Assembly: GCA_025354825.1 (NCBI GenBank)
Contig: JANXMC010000290.1
Coordinates: 1 to 38,035, forward strand
Direction: 5' to 3'
From: Myxococcales bacterium
Lineage (GTDB): Bacteria; Myxococcota_A; Polyangia; Polyangiales; Polyangiaceae
Length of the DNA stretch: 38,035 bases
The notes below the pieces were generated by a model. The model was not told where the DNA came from. It ran no database searches and saw only the letters and a list, made by a program, of their open reading frames with translations. Both the position numbers and the translations under genes were made by a program. Positions within the stretch are counted from its first letter, which is position 1. Each line of letters starts with the position of its first letter. This document shows, in pieces, positions 6,846 through 15,450 of the stretch.

Positions 6846-8753
6846 GTGCGTTCCGTCTCTGCATCGGCGCCGCGCCTGCGGCATCTTCCCGCTCTCGACG
6901 GCCTTCGTGCGCTCGCGCTCCTCGGCGTGCTGTTCTTTCACGCCAACGGCGCGCTCCCTGGCGGCTACCTCGGTGTCGACCTCTTCTTCGTTCTCTCGGG
7001 ATACCTGATCACGGCGCTCTTGCTCGCAGAGCATCGCGACACGGGGCGCATCGCCCTGGGCGACTTCTGGCGTCGGCGCGCGAGGCGGCTCTTTCCGGCG
7101 CTCCTTTCGATGATGCCGGCGATTGCCCTCTACGTGCTGCTCTTCGCAAAACCGAGTGAGCTCGCGAGCCTGCGCGCCGACGCGGTGTCGACGCTCTTTT
7201 ACGTCGCCAACTGGCGTTCGATCTTCTCACAAAAGAGCTACTGGGAGCTGTTCGCGGCCCCGTCGCCGCTCGAGCACACCTGGAGCCTCTCGATCGAAGA
7301 GCAGTTCTACGTGGTCTGGCCCCTCGTCGTTGCGTGGCTCCTCAAGCGGCGCGCGGCGCGCGCGGTGCTCGTCGTCTCACTCGTGCTCACCGCTCTCTCG
7401 ATGGTGGCGATGGCCGCCCTCTTCGACCCCGCGAACAGCTCGCGCGCCTATCTCGGGACCGACACGCGTGCCGCCAGTATTCTCGCGGGCGCGGCGCTCG
7501 CCGCCGTTCTTCCGACCACCACGCGCTTCGCCGCACGCACGATTCGAGCTCTCGATGGCATCGGCATCGTTGCGATCATCGGGCTTGCGATCGCGTGGTG
7601 TGGCCTCGACGGGCAAAGCGCGTTTCTCTACCGCGGCGGGTTCTGGCTCACCGAGCTTTGCGTGCTGGCGCTCGTCGTCTGCGCGGTGGCCGGGCGCGAG
7701 AGCCTCGTCGCGCGGGCGCTCTCCGTGAAGCCCCTGACGCTCCTCGGAACGATCAGCTACGGCGTCTACCTTTGGCATTGGCCGGTGAACGTCGTCCTCA
7801 CGGCCGATCGAATGCATGTGAGCGGCGCTCCGCTGCACGCTGTGAGGTTCGCCATCACATTTGCGATTGCGATCGTCTCCTATCGCTACTTGGAAAAGCC
7901 GATTCGTGCGCGCGGCGTCCCCTTCGGTCGCCCCATTTTCGTCGTGCCGGCCGCGGTCGCCCTTTCGCTGCTCTTGGTCGAGCGGGCGACCTATGCGCGG
8001 CGCCTCACGGCTCCCCCCACGCCCCTCGTTCAAACGGGCGGCCTGGCGCGCGACGCCGTCGGAATGGGCGCGACGGCGGCGGGAGACGGCGGTGTTCTCG
8101 AGACGCCGCCGGAGATCACGTACCGCGTTCTGCTGCTAGGCGACTCGACGGCGAACTCCCTAGGCTGGGGGCTGCGCGGCATGCGCGAGCCGGGCGTCGC
8201 GGTGGACCTTTTGGGGCAGGACGGCTGCACGATGCTCGGCGACATGTGCGGCGGCGAGGCGTGGCCTCAGAACGAAAAAGAGCTCACTCCCAACGCGACA
8301 CTGATCTTCTTCGGAGGCGCATTTCTCCACGGACTCAGCGCCGACGGCGGGTTTCGCAAATCGTGCCACCCGGCATGGGACGCGAAATTCGAAGCGACCC
8401 TCGCGCGACGGGTCGACGCCCTCGCGAAGGTCAGCGATCATGTCTGGCTCGTGACGCTCCCCTACCCGCTCGGCGCTTGGGAGAGCACGCAGTTTCGCAC
8501 CGAGGTCGACTGCATCAATGCGTCGCTACGGAGCGTCGCGAAGAAGGCGACGGGCCCCGATGGGCGCGCCGGTGATCGGGTGAAGGTGCTGGAGCTCGGC
8601 GAGCAGCTGTGCCCCCGCGGGGTCTGCACGCGGCACGTCAACGACGAGGCGGTGCGCCCCGACGGGCTTCACTTCTCGGTCGATGGCGCGGCGGATCTCT
8701 CGAAGTGGGTCCTGGAGGAAGTACGCAAGACGACCTCCGTTACTTCGAATTGA
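6846..8753 (+). CDS. OafA-type acyltransferase 3 with C-terminal SGNH domain
   Basis: A 635-aa protein from a GTG at 6846. The N-terminal two thirds form a ~10-helix acyltransferase-3 membrane domain, recognised by LPALDGLRALALLGVLFFHA, GGYLGVDLFFVLSGYLIT, FWRRRARRLFPA and WSLSIEEQFYVVWPL. After about residue 400 comes a periplasmic SGNH hydrolase-like domain with the nucleophile block LLLGDSTANS and the late DGLHFS block (Asp/His of the triad). This two-domain form is known from OafA/OatA-like enzymes that O-acetylate surface polysaccharides or peptidoglycan; the acceptor here is unknown. It lies 8 bases after the 109-aa gene, so it is probably in the same operon. Its 3' end overlaps the convergent photolyase gene by 14 bases. 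Confidence 0.9.
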   Translation: MRSVSASAPRLRHLPALDGLRALALLGVLFFHANGALPGGYLGVDLFFVLSGYLITALLLAEHRDTGRIALGDFWRRRARRLFPALLSMMPAIALYVLLFAKPSELASLRADAVSTLFYVANWRSIFSQKSYWELFAAPSPLEHTWSLSIEEQFYVVWPLVVAWLLKRRAARAVLVVSLVLTALSMVAMAALFDPANSSRAYLGTDTRAASILAGAALAAVLPTTTRFAARTIRALDGIGIVAIIGLAIAWCGLDGQSAFLYRGGFWLTELCVLALVVCAVAGRESLVARALSVKPLTLLGTISYGVYLWHWPVNVVLTADRMHVSGAPLHAVRFAITFAIAIVSYRYLEKPIRARGVPFGRPIFVVPAAVALSLLLVERATYARRLTAPPTPLVQTGGLARDAVGMGATAAGDGGVLETPPEITYRVLLLGDSTANSLGWGLRGMREPGVAVDLLGQDGCTMLGDMCGGEAWPQNEKELTPNATLIFFGGAFLHGLSADGGFRKSCHPAWDAKFEATLARRVDALAKVSDHVWLVTLPYPLGAWESTQFRTEVDCINASLRSVAKKATGPDGRAGDRVKVLELGEQLCPRGVCTRHVNDEAVRPDGLHFSVDGAADLSKWVLEEVRKTTSVTSN

Positions 8754-10377
8754 AGCTTAATGCAGCCTGCGCGGGTCGTGAGCTTCTCACAAGGCTCTCG
8801 GGTGTGAGGATCTCGGATGCGGCCAAGGCCGCGCGCACGCGTTCGACGGTGCGAACGTCTTCCGCTCGCTCGTGATCGGCACGCTTTCGAACCGACGCGA
8901 TGGGGCCGGCAGTCCTCGGGTTGCGCACGAAGCGTGCTTCGTGACGGGCGAGGAATGCCCAATAGAGGCGCGTGATGGGGCAGCTTTTTTTGGGGTCGAA
9001 CGCGCACGACGCGCAGTAATCGCTCATTCGATCGATGTACGCCGCCCCTGAAATATAGGGCTTCGTCGTCATCAGCGCGCCTACGGCGTAGCTCCCCATG
9101 GCGAGGACGTTCGGCTCGACGACCCAGTCGTAGGCGTCGACGTACGCGATCCAAAACCAGTCTGTCAGCTCGCGCGGCGACAGCTCGAGAAGCGTTGCGA
9201 TGTTGGAGAGAACCATGAGCCGCGTGATGTGGTGGCTCCACCCTTCGCGCCACACGTCGGCAACGACGTGATCGAGGCAGGCGAGGCCCGAAGGCGTTCC
9301 CCAATAGGCAGGCGGCAGCGGGTGCGACGCGCCGAGCACCGACGGATTTGCGCCGTGCTCGTTCGTGGGTGCGGCGCCATCGGGCAGAGCACGAAAGCCG
9401 TCGGTCGCCACGTGGACGTGACGCACGAATTCGCGCCATCCGAGCACCTGCCGAACGAACCCTTCGCGGCTCGCGAGAGGGACGGCGTCGTCGCTCGCGA
9501 TCTCCGTGACGACGCGCCTCGGAAGGAGGCGATGCAGATTGAGAAGCGGCGACAAACGCGTATGAAAGAGCCCGCTCGACCGCGTCGACATCGCGTCTTC
9601 GAAGGGGCCGAACGACGGCAAGCACGCGCGGCGCGCCCACTGCAACATCGCCTCGGCATCGTCCGCGGTCGCCGGAAGCGCCTCGGGATCGAGCGCACCT
9701 GGGTGGTGTGCAAATCGGGTTTCGACGAGATCGACGACCTCGCGCGTGACGCCATCGGGCACGAACCGCGGCGGCGTCGGTGCGGAAGGGTCGCCGCGCC
9801 ACGGTTTACGGTTGTCGGCGTCGAAGCTGTACTTGCCGCCTATGGGCTGGCCGCCGTCCATCAAGAGGCCCGTGCGGTCGCGGACATATTTGTAAAATAC
9901 ATCCATACGATAGGGCGCGCGCGCGCCCAGCGCCGCGACGAAGTCTTCCTGGGATGTGAGCCACCCTTCGTGCGGCACGACACGCACTGCGCCCGACGCG
10001 ACCAACGGGGCGAGCTCGATCCGAAGCTCGCGCTCGGCGCCCTCCATCATCGTGAGCGGGCCTGTTTCATGCGCGATACGCAAAAGCTCGGCGGCGTAGC
10101 CGTCGTCGCTCGTTCGGTACCGGACGGCGACACCGCGCGCTGCCTGCTCGAGGGCGAAGTGGCGCATGTTCGTGAGAACTAGCGCCAGCTTCTGCTTGTG
10201 ATACGGCCGCCGCGCCGCCTTCGCGGGCGACTCGATGAGAACGAGCCCCGCGTCGCGCGCGGACAGCTTCGCGAGCGGCCCGATCGCGTCCGTCAGCTGA
10301 TCGTAGGGCGCGTAGATCCACGTCCTCCCCGCGGGATCGACCGCGCGCGCTCTCAGCTCACGACGAAACAGGCTCAC
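8740..10377 (-). CDS. FeS-type cryptochrome/(6-4) photolyase (PhrB/CryB-like)
   Basis: A 545-aa protein of the bacterial iron-sulfur photolyase/cryptochrome family, which repairs UV (6-4) photoproducts or senses light using FAD. Typical blocks are DVFYKYVRDRTGLLMDGG, GGKYSFDADNRKPW, REFVRHVHV, WSHHITRLMVLSN and DWVVEPNVLAMG. The cluster Cys residues are Cys367, Cys455, Cys458 and Cys466. The 88-residue gap between the first two and the CxxC match PhrB, but the last spacing is shorter than usual. The frame is open to 10455, but the GTG at 10377 starts 10 bases after the stop of the NmrA-like gene and gives the normal N-terminus. The two genes form an operon. The C-terminal ~75 residues extend past the usual end. 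Confidence 0.93.
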   Translation of the reverse strand: MSLFRRELRARAVDPAGRTWIYAPYDQLTDAIGPLAKLSARDAGLVLIESPAKAARRPYHKQKLALVLTNMRHFALEQAARGVAVRYRTSDDGYAAELLRIAHETGPLTMMEGAERELRIELAPLVASGAVRVVPHEGWLTSQEDFVAALGARAPYRMDVFYKYVRDRTGLLMDGGQPIGGKYSFDADNRKPWRGDPSAPTPPRFVPDGVTREVVDLVETRFAHHPGALDPEALPATADDAEAMLQWARRACLPSFGPFEDAMSTRSSGLFHTRLSPLLNLHRLLPRRVVTEIASDDAVPLASREGFVRQVLGWREFVRHVHVATDGFRALPDGAAPTNEHGANPSVLGASHPLPPAYWGTPSGLACLDHVVADVWREGWSHHITRLMVLSNIATLLELSPRELTDWFWIAYVDAYDWVVEPNVLAMGSYAVGALMTTKPYISGAAYIDRMSDYCASCAFDPKKSCPITRLYWAFLARHEARFVRNPRTAGPIASVRKRADHERAEDVRTVERVRAALAASEILTPESLVRSSRPAQAALSFNSK

Positions 10378-10387
10378 GCCCGAAAGG

Positions 10388-11254
10388 TTAGCCTCGAAGC
10401 TTCGCGAGCACGTCGCGAAGGGGCGTCGTGCCGTGCACGGCTTTCCCTTTCCCATCGAACGCGAGAAGGCCTGCCACCCGCGCGCCCATCATTTCGCGAT
10501 AGAGCTCGGCGAACTCGGGCGACATTCCGAAGCTCGTAAAGGCGGGGACGAGCGCCTCGAGCGGAAACGCCACGGCGTTCACCGGGCGACCAAGAATCGT
10601 CGAGGCCTCGCGCGCGGCGTCGGCGTAGCTGTACTCGGCCGGGCCCGAGAGCTCGATGGTCTCGGTGCTCTTCGGTGCGCGCAGAAGCGCGTCCGCCGCG
10701 GCAACGCCGATGTCGTGGGTCGCCACCATAGGCATGAGCACCGTTTCGGCGCCGCCGAACACGGGGAGCACGCCGTCGGTGCTCATCGGGTGGGCGCTTT
10801 GAAGAAGGTTCTCCATGAAGAAGCCGGCGCGTAGGAACGTGAACGCCGTCGTTTTGAGGGCGCCGAACACGCGCTCGGCGTGGTGGGTCGTGACGATGGG
10901 GCCGGTGCCCTTAGGCTCTTGAGAGGCGATCGACGAGAGGAGCACCGCATGCTTCACGGGGTGGGCGGAAAGGGCCTGCACGTAGGCCTGGACGATGCGC
11001 TCTGCGCGGGGAAGAGGCTCGCGGCTCGCGCCGTCGGGCGGGATCAAAAGGTAGGCGCCCGCAGCTCCCGCGAGCGAGTCGCGAATGCTCGCCGCGTCGG
11101 TGACGTCGCCCACGAAAAGCTCGGCCCCCTTGGCGACGAGGTGCGCGACTTTGGCGGCGTCGCGCGCAACGACGCGAACCTTTTGCCCACGGGCGAGCAG
11201 CTCACTCGCGACGACCGAACCTGTATTTCCCGTAGCTCCGAAGATGGTGAACAT
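10388..11254 (-). CDS. NmrA-like NAD(P)-binding SDR family protein
   Basis: A 288-aa atypical short-chain dehydrogenase of the NmrA/QOR2-like group. It has an N-terminal nucleotide-binding GATGNTGSVVASELLARG motif, the VVARD strand that discriminates the cofactor, LLSSIASQEP in the active-site strand and FLRAGFFMENLL in the substrate half. Members are NAD(P)H-dependent reductases or redox sensors that act on quinones or unknown substrates. The start at ATG 11254 has an excellent AAAGGAGA site. The photolyase gene follows after 10 bases. It is divergent from a LysR regulator 87 bases away, the usual arrangement for a LysR-controlled oxidoreductase. A broken relative lies at 24827-25397. Confidence 0.9.
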   Translation of the reverse strand: MFTIFGATGNTGSVVASELLARGQKVRVVARDAAKVAHLVAKGAELFVGDVTDAASIRDSLAGAAGAYLLIPPDGASREPLPRAERIVQAYVQALSAHPVKHAVLLSSIASQEPKGTGPIVTTHHAERVFGALKTTAFTFLRAGFFMENLLQSAHPMSTDGVLPVFGGAETVLMPMVATHDIGVAAADALLRAPKSTETIELSGPAEYSYADAAREASTILGRPVNAVAFPLEALVPAFTSFGMSPEFAELYREMMGARVAGLLAFDGKGKAVHGTTPLRDVLAKLRG

Positions 11255-11267
11255 GGCGTGGTCTCCT

Positions 11268-11310
11268 TTGGATGAAGACCATGGTGAGGGCGATCGCGTG
11301 ATTCATCCAA
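11268..11310. promoter_or_regulatory. Divergent NmrA/LysR control region with perfect 9-bp inverted repeat
   Basis: TTGGATGAA at 11268-11276 and TTCATCCAA at 11302-11310 are exact inverted copies, 25 bases apart. They lie between the NmrA-like gene and the LysR gene. The left arm adjoins the ribosome binding site of the NmrA-like gene. A TATAAT hexamer at 11323-11328 could be the -10 box of the LysR gene, and ATAA-TCG-TTAT at 11324-11334 is a further small dyad. These are good candidates for the LysR protein's own binding sites; the assignment is by position. Confidence 0.5.
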
Positions 11311-11341
11311 TGGCGTCTTCGGTATAATCGTTATCCACGCC

Positions 11342-12289
11342 ATGGATAATGCGATCGACCTCTCGCTGCTGCAGCTCTTCGAGGTGCTCTACCGCGAGCG
11401 CCATCTCACGCGCGCGGCGCTGCTGGCGGGGAAGAGTCAGCCGGCGATGAGCCGCGCTCTCGCGCAGCTTCGCGAGATGTTCGGCGACGAGCTGTTCGTT
11501 CGCACCGCGCGAGGGATGATTCCAACTCCGCGGGCCGATCGGCTCGCGCCGGAGATCGCCGCCGTTCTCGCCCACGCCCACGCCCTCGTCACGCCCGTCG
11601 CCTTCGACCCCAGCCGCCTCGAGCGAACGTTCGTGATCGCCACGAGCGACCTCGTCGAACAGGAGCTCGTGTCCGGCGCTTTTCGCGAGACGAGCCAAAC
11701 GTCACCCCGCGTGAACATCATGGTGCGCCCCATCGCCGACGACATCGGCGACCTGCTCGCGAGCGGCCGGGTCGATCTCGTGATTGCACCGCGGTCGAAC
11801 ATTCCCCTGGGGCTCGTTTCGCAGTTCATTTTCGCAGACGACTTCATCTGCGCGGTGCGCGTAGGTCACCCACGCGTGAAGCGCACGTTGACGCTCAAGC
11901 TGTTCGCAGAGCTCGCCCATGTGCAAATTACGCCGCGCAGTCTGCCTGGTGGCCCCGTCGACGACGCGCTCGCCGCGCGCGGTCTGTCGCGGCGGGTTGC
12001 CGTGCGCACGCCGTCGTTCCTTACGGCACCGATGCTCGCGGCGTCGTCCGATCTGGTGCTCACGGGGCCGTCGCATTTGCTCGGACCGTTGGCCGTACCG
12101 TTTGGGCTGCGTTTGTTCCCGTTGCCGATCGCGGTGCCGGGGTTTCGCATCCACCATGCTTGGCACCCGCGCGCGCAAGACGACGAGGCGCACAAGTACT
12201 TCCGCAGTGTGATTGCGAATGTCGCAAAGGGGCGGAACGCGCTTCCTGCTCCGCAGCTCACAACCCCGCGGCGTCGAGGAGCGCGATGA
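11342..12289 (+). CDS. LysR-family transcriptional regulator
   Basis: A 315-aa LysR-type regulator. The N-terminal winged helix is clear (LSLLQLFEVLYRERHLTRAA, SQPAMSRALAQLREMFGDELFVRTARGMIPT, residues ~7-65). It is followed by a substrate-binding domain of the NodD/NahR-like type (EQELVSGAF, GRVDLVIAPRSNIPLGL, FADDFICAVRVGHPRVK). It is divergent from the NmrA-photolyase operon and probably controls it and itself. The effector is unknown. The start at ATG 11342 is supported by the conserved N-terminus. The last ~20 residues are basic and probably disordered. Confidence 0.92.
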   Translation: MDNAIDLSLLQLFEVLYRERHLTRAALLAGKSQPAMSRALAQLREMFGDELFVRTARGMIPTPRADRLAPEIAAVLAHAHALVTPVAFDPSRLERTFVIATSDLVEQELVSGAFRETSQTSPRVNIMVRPIADDIGDLLASGRVDLVIAPRSNIPLGLVSQFIFADDFICAVRVGHPRVKRTLTLKLFAELAHVQITPRSLPGGPVDDALAARGLSRRVAVRTPSFLTAPMLAASSDLVLTGPSHLLGPLAVPFGLRLFPLPIAVPGFRIHHAWHPRAQDDEAHKYFRSVIANVAKGRNALPAPQLTTPRRRGAR

Positions 12290-12445
12290 GCGACCTTGTT
12301 TTCTAGCCTTCCCATGATGTCTGCCTCCCCTGCTCGGGTGAACGTGACCCATACGTTGCGACTCCGAGGTCCCGCGGATAAGGCGAATGGGGGGTATGCG
12401 CAACCCGCTCGTACAAGAAGGTGCACTCAAGCGGCTTCGGCGGTC

Positions 12446-13111
12446 TTAGTAGGAGACCTTCGTGTAAAAACGCTCGCGGCCCTCGGGCGTGAAGTCGAAC
12501 ATCGTAAAGGTTGGATTGATCGAATCGAGACCGCGGTTGTCCTGCCCCGGATCGCTCGGCCCAGACGAAAGCTCGCTCGCCCAGAAGTGGCGGATGACGC
12601 CGTCTTTCTTGTGGAAGACGTTCATCATCGTCGTGTCGTTGCCGCTCTCGGGCCCTTTGCCATTGTAGTCGTCGTTGTACGTGTTGCCTGCGGTCGAGAG
12701 CACCCGGAGGCGGCTCCATCCGCGCGCTTTCGCGAATTCGGCGAGGCGGGTGGCGCTCGACTCGGCGACGACGACGAGGCTCATTCGCTGTCGAACGTGC
12801 TCGTGCACGCCGTTCAATGCGTCAAGGAGGCCGGTGCACATCGGGCACGGCGTCTCGCGCTCGGGGCCGAACATGTAGCTGTAGATTGCAAGTGTGTCTT
12901 TCCCCGGCTCGAACAGCTCGGACAGCGTTCGCTGGGTGACGACGCCGTCCACCGCGTGGTCGAAGACGTAGTCGTGGGCGAGCGCGGCGCCGGGAGGGAG
13001 AGCGCGGCGCGCGGCGGCTGCGGCCTCGGTGGCGCGCCGTTGTGCGATTTCGAGTTGCAAAAGGTTGTCGCGCGCGGCGCGGTACTCTGCCGATTCACCG
13101 GGGAAGGTCAG
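12446..13111 (-). CDS. DUF899 thioredoxin-like protein (non-canonical start likely)
   Basis: A ~221-aa DUF899-family protein, thioredoxin-like in fold. It carries ARRALPPGAALAHDYVF, LSELFEPGKDTLAIYSYMFG, the PCPMCTGLLDAL CxxC motif and the FHKKDGVIRHFWASEL end. Conserved family sequence (EYRAARDNLLQLE) lies upstream of the first usable start codon, TTG at 13060. The frame above that is open only to a TGA at 13131-13133 and offers no ATG or GTG. The best N-terminus is a CTG at 13111 (reading MTFPGESAEYRAARD), preceded by GGGAGG at a very short distance. The start is therefore uncertain (13111 or 13060). The gene follows the sulfatase stop by 24 bases on the same strand. The role is unknown; family members are assumed to be redox proteins. 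Confidence 0.82.
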   Translation of the reverse strand: MTFPGESAEYRAARDNLLQLEIAQRRATEAAAAARRALPPGAALAHDYVFDHAVDGVVTQRTLSELFEPGKDTLAIYSYMFGPERETPCPMCTGLLDALNGVHEHVRQRMSLVVVAESSATRLAEFAKARGWSRLRVLSTAGNTYNDDYNGKGPESGNDTTMMNVFHKKDGVIRHFWASELSSGPSDPGQDNRGLDSINPTFTMFDFTPEGRERFYTKVSY

Positions 13112-13135
13112 GGCCCTCCCGGAAGTCTCTCACAC

Positions 13136-15397
13136 CTACGGCGTGACGGAAAAGCACGGGTTCGCGGGCGCGTGAAGCACAGCGGATAGCGTTGCGGCGA
13201 CCGGTACGAGGCTCGGTGTGATGACGTAGCGATCGCCGCGCGTCTTCAAAAAGATCGACTCTTCGTACGCTGCGACGCGCGTCGCTTTGCGGTCGAGAGC
13301 GTAAAGCTCGCTCACGCTGTTGATGCCGTCGATGTACGCGCCGGGGCGCGGGATTGGGGCGAACCACGGGCTGGTGACTTCGCCGCCGAGCGTGTGCCAG
13401 CGCGCGGCTGCCGGCAGGGCGCGCAGCGCTTCGTGGGACCGCAAGAGCGCGAGGATGAGCGCGGGAATATCGTTTTGCGAGAGGGGCCCCGCGTCGATGG
13501 CCCGCTGCGCGTCGCGAAGCGCGCCGTTCAACGCCGCGCGGTCGTGGGCGCGCTCCAGAAGCGCTTTCGGAAAGACGACCACGAAGGGAACTTCGGCCTT
13601 CGCGTCGTCGGTCTCGGGAGCGTGGAGATCGGGCCCCCAGACGTAGGTCTCGCCCGTGGAGTGGTCTGCCGAAAGGACGACGATGGAGCGCTCGGCGAGG
13701 TGCAGCGCGTCGAGGCGCGCGAAGAAGCGCCCAATCGCCGCGTCGGTATAGGCGTGGGTGATCACGCGGGCGCGGTCGTCGCGAATGGCGTGGTTCACAG
13801 CGGTGGCGAGGGCCTTGTCGATACGAAGCGCGACGTCGGGCGGCAGATCGCCTGGAGCCGTGTAGGGCGAGTGGTTCGAGAGGGACATCATCGTGACGAA
13901 GCGCGGCGACGGCGCGCTCTCGAACGACTTTGCGATTCGGCTCGTCGCCTCTTCGAAGAGCGCGATGTCGGTCACCGCGCTCCACGCCCCCGTGGGGAGA
14001 TCGGCCGGCAGCTCGGCCTGGCTCACCAGATCGTCGTAGCCGTGGGCGCGGAAGAAGTCGCTCATGCCGTCGAAGGTGGCATCCGACCCGTAGACGAACG
14101 TTTGTTTGAAGCCGGCGTCGTGAAGAACGTCGGCCACGCAACGCATCGCGAACGGTTGGAGATCGCGGATGATGCTCAAATTGTAGGGGAGCGTGCCGAG
14201 GCCGCAGGTGAGCGCGCCGAGCCCTTGCGCCGTGCGGACGCCCGCCTGGTACATGCCGCGGCTGGCGAGAACGCCTTCTTCGCCGCGGTCGGCCGCTTCG
14301 TAGAGACCGTTGACGAAGGGGTCGATCTCGCGCGGCGCCTCGGCGTTCAACGCGTGGATGTCGTCGGCGCGAAAGCTCTCGAGGGCGAGCTGCCAGACGA
14401 TAACGTTCGCATCGTCGGCCGGGTAAACGAGGGGCGAGATGCGCTCGAAGGCGCGAACGAGCTCTTCGCCGCGTGGGTCGTGAATGGAAGGCTCGGACGC
14501 GCGATCGAGAGGGCGCGCGAACGGATGCGGGACGCACGGCTCGCCGGCCCGCGCGACGTGGTGCGGCGGCCACCCGAGGAGCCGTGCCCCTTCGTCGACA
14601 CGCGCTTCGGGGAGCTCGATGTCGAGAACGAGCTCACGCGGCGCCGAGCGCCCATGGTGAACGAGCAGATCGACCGTGCTCTCGGTGATCGCGCGGAACG
14701 GATCGCCCACGACCGAAGCGCCGTATGCGCTTTGCGGGGCCGACGTCGCGAAGACGAAGAGGCGCAACGCGAAGGCCGCGAGCGCGAAGGTGACGAGCGC
14801 GCCGAGCCGGTGCGGCCCCCACGCCACGAGGCCATCACGTGACTTTCGGAACAGCACGATCGCCAGGAGCGCCGCGGCCAGCGAGCCGAAAATCAGCGCG
14901 GGTATTCGGAACGCGTCGTACCGAACGAAGCCGAGCATTCCCTGAAGAAACGTGGAGCTCGAGGCCCCTTCGGCGAGGTCGAAAATCGTCGGGTAAGAGC
15001 CGCGCTCGTGTTTGAACTCTTGGGCCGTAACGCCAAAGAGCCAAAGGGCCAATGCGAACGGAATCGTGATGACCACGAGCCCAGCCCGCTGCGCGCGCGG
15101 CGTTCGTAGACGCGCCGAGATACGCGGCAGCACGAAGGCGAGCACCAGGAGCATCGGCGCGAGCGCGAGGAAGATGGCCGCGAGGTCGCGCAGCAGCCCC
15201 GCGACGGCCCATAGAACGAGCGAGATGAAGCTCCCCGGGACGCGCAATACGCCGGCCACGCGCGACGGCGCCCCCGCGATGACGAGGAGAAGGAGCGACG
15301 CTGCCGCGGACGACGCGCCACGACGCACGGCGCGGCGATAGATTCGCGTAGGCGAAGCGCCGGGCGCCGGAGGGGGTTGCGAGGGGGAGGACGACAC
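13136..15397 (-). CDS. LTA-synthase-like sulfatase/phosphoglycerol transferase membrane protein
   Basis: A 753-aa protein from a GTG at 15397. The N-terminal ~225 residues hold about five membrane helices; the rest is an extracytoplasmic alkaline-phosphatase/sulfatase fold. LtaS/MdoB-like blocks are visible: IVWQLALESF (Glu340 metal ligand), GVRTAQG with Thr389 as candidate nucleophile, SLSNHSPYTAPG and VVLSADHSTGE (metal-binding Asp-His). Family enzymes transfer phosphoglycerol or phosphoethanolamine headgroups onto envelope glycans or lipids. In a Gram-negative host, modification of a periplasmic glucan or lipid is more likely than lipoteichoic acid. The frame is open to 15508, but that would overlap the gene ending at 15451. 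The DUF899 gene follows closely. Confidence 0.83.
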   Translation of the reverse strand: MSSSPSQPPPAPGASPTRIYRRAVRRGASSAAASLLLLVIAGAPSRVAGVLRVPGSFISLVLWAVAGLLRDLAAIFLALAPMLLVLAFVLPRISARLRTPRAQRAGLVVITIPFALALWLFGVTAQEFKHERGSYPTIFDLAEGASSSTFLQGMLGFVRYDAFRIPALIFGSLAAALLAIVLFRKSRDGLVAWGPHRLGALVTFALAAFALRLFVFATSAPQSAYGASVVGDPFRAITESTVDLLVHHGRSAPRELVLDIELPEARVDEGARLLGWPPHHVARAGEPCVPHPFARPLDRASEPSIHDPRGEELVRAFERISPLVYPADDANVIVWQLALESFRADDIHALNAEAPREIDPFVNGLYEAADRGEEGVLASRGMYQAGVRTAQGLGALTCGLGTLPYNLSIIRDLQPFAMRCVADVLHDAGFKQTFVYGSDATFDGMSDFFRAHGYDDLVSQAELPADLPTGAWSAVTDIALFEEATSRIAKSFESAPSPRFVTMMSLSNHSPYTAPGDLPPDVALRIDKALATAVNHAIRDDRARVITHAYTDAAIGRFFARLDALHLAERSIVVLSADHSTGETYVWGPDLHAPETDDAKAEVPFVVVFPKALLERAHDRAALNGALRDAQRAIDAGPLSQNDIPALILALLRSHEALRALPAAARWHTLGGEVTSPWFAPIPRPGAYIDGINSVSELYALDRKATRVAAYEESIFLKTRGDRYVITPSLVPVAATLSAVLHAPANPCFSVTP

Positions 15398-15450
15398 GGT
15401 CGCCCGGAAGGTTGCCCATGCAGCCCGATTTAGCCAGCAGAAGCCCGCCG

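Noticed and set aside
9229-10182. 317-codon plus-strand ORF opposite the photolyase
   Set aside because: Antisense artefact of GC-rich third positions.
13394-14842. 482-codon plus-strand ORF opposite the sulfatase
   Set aside because: High-GC antisense frame; the minus strand has an unmistakable sulfatase.
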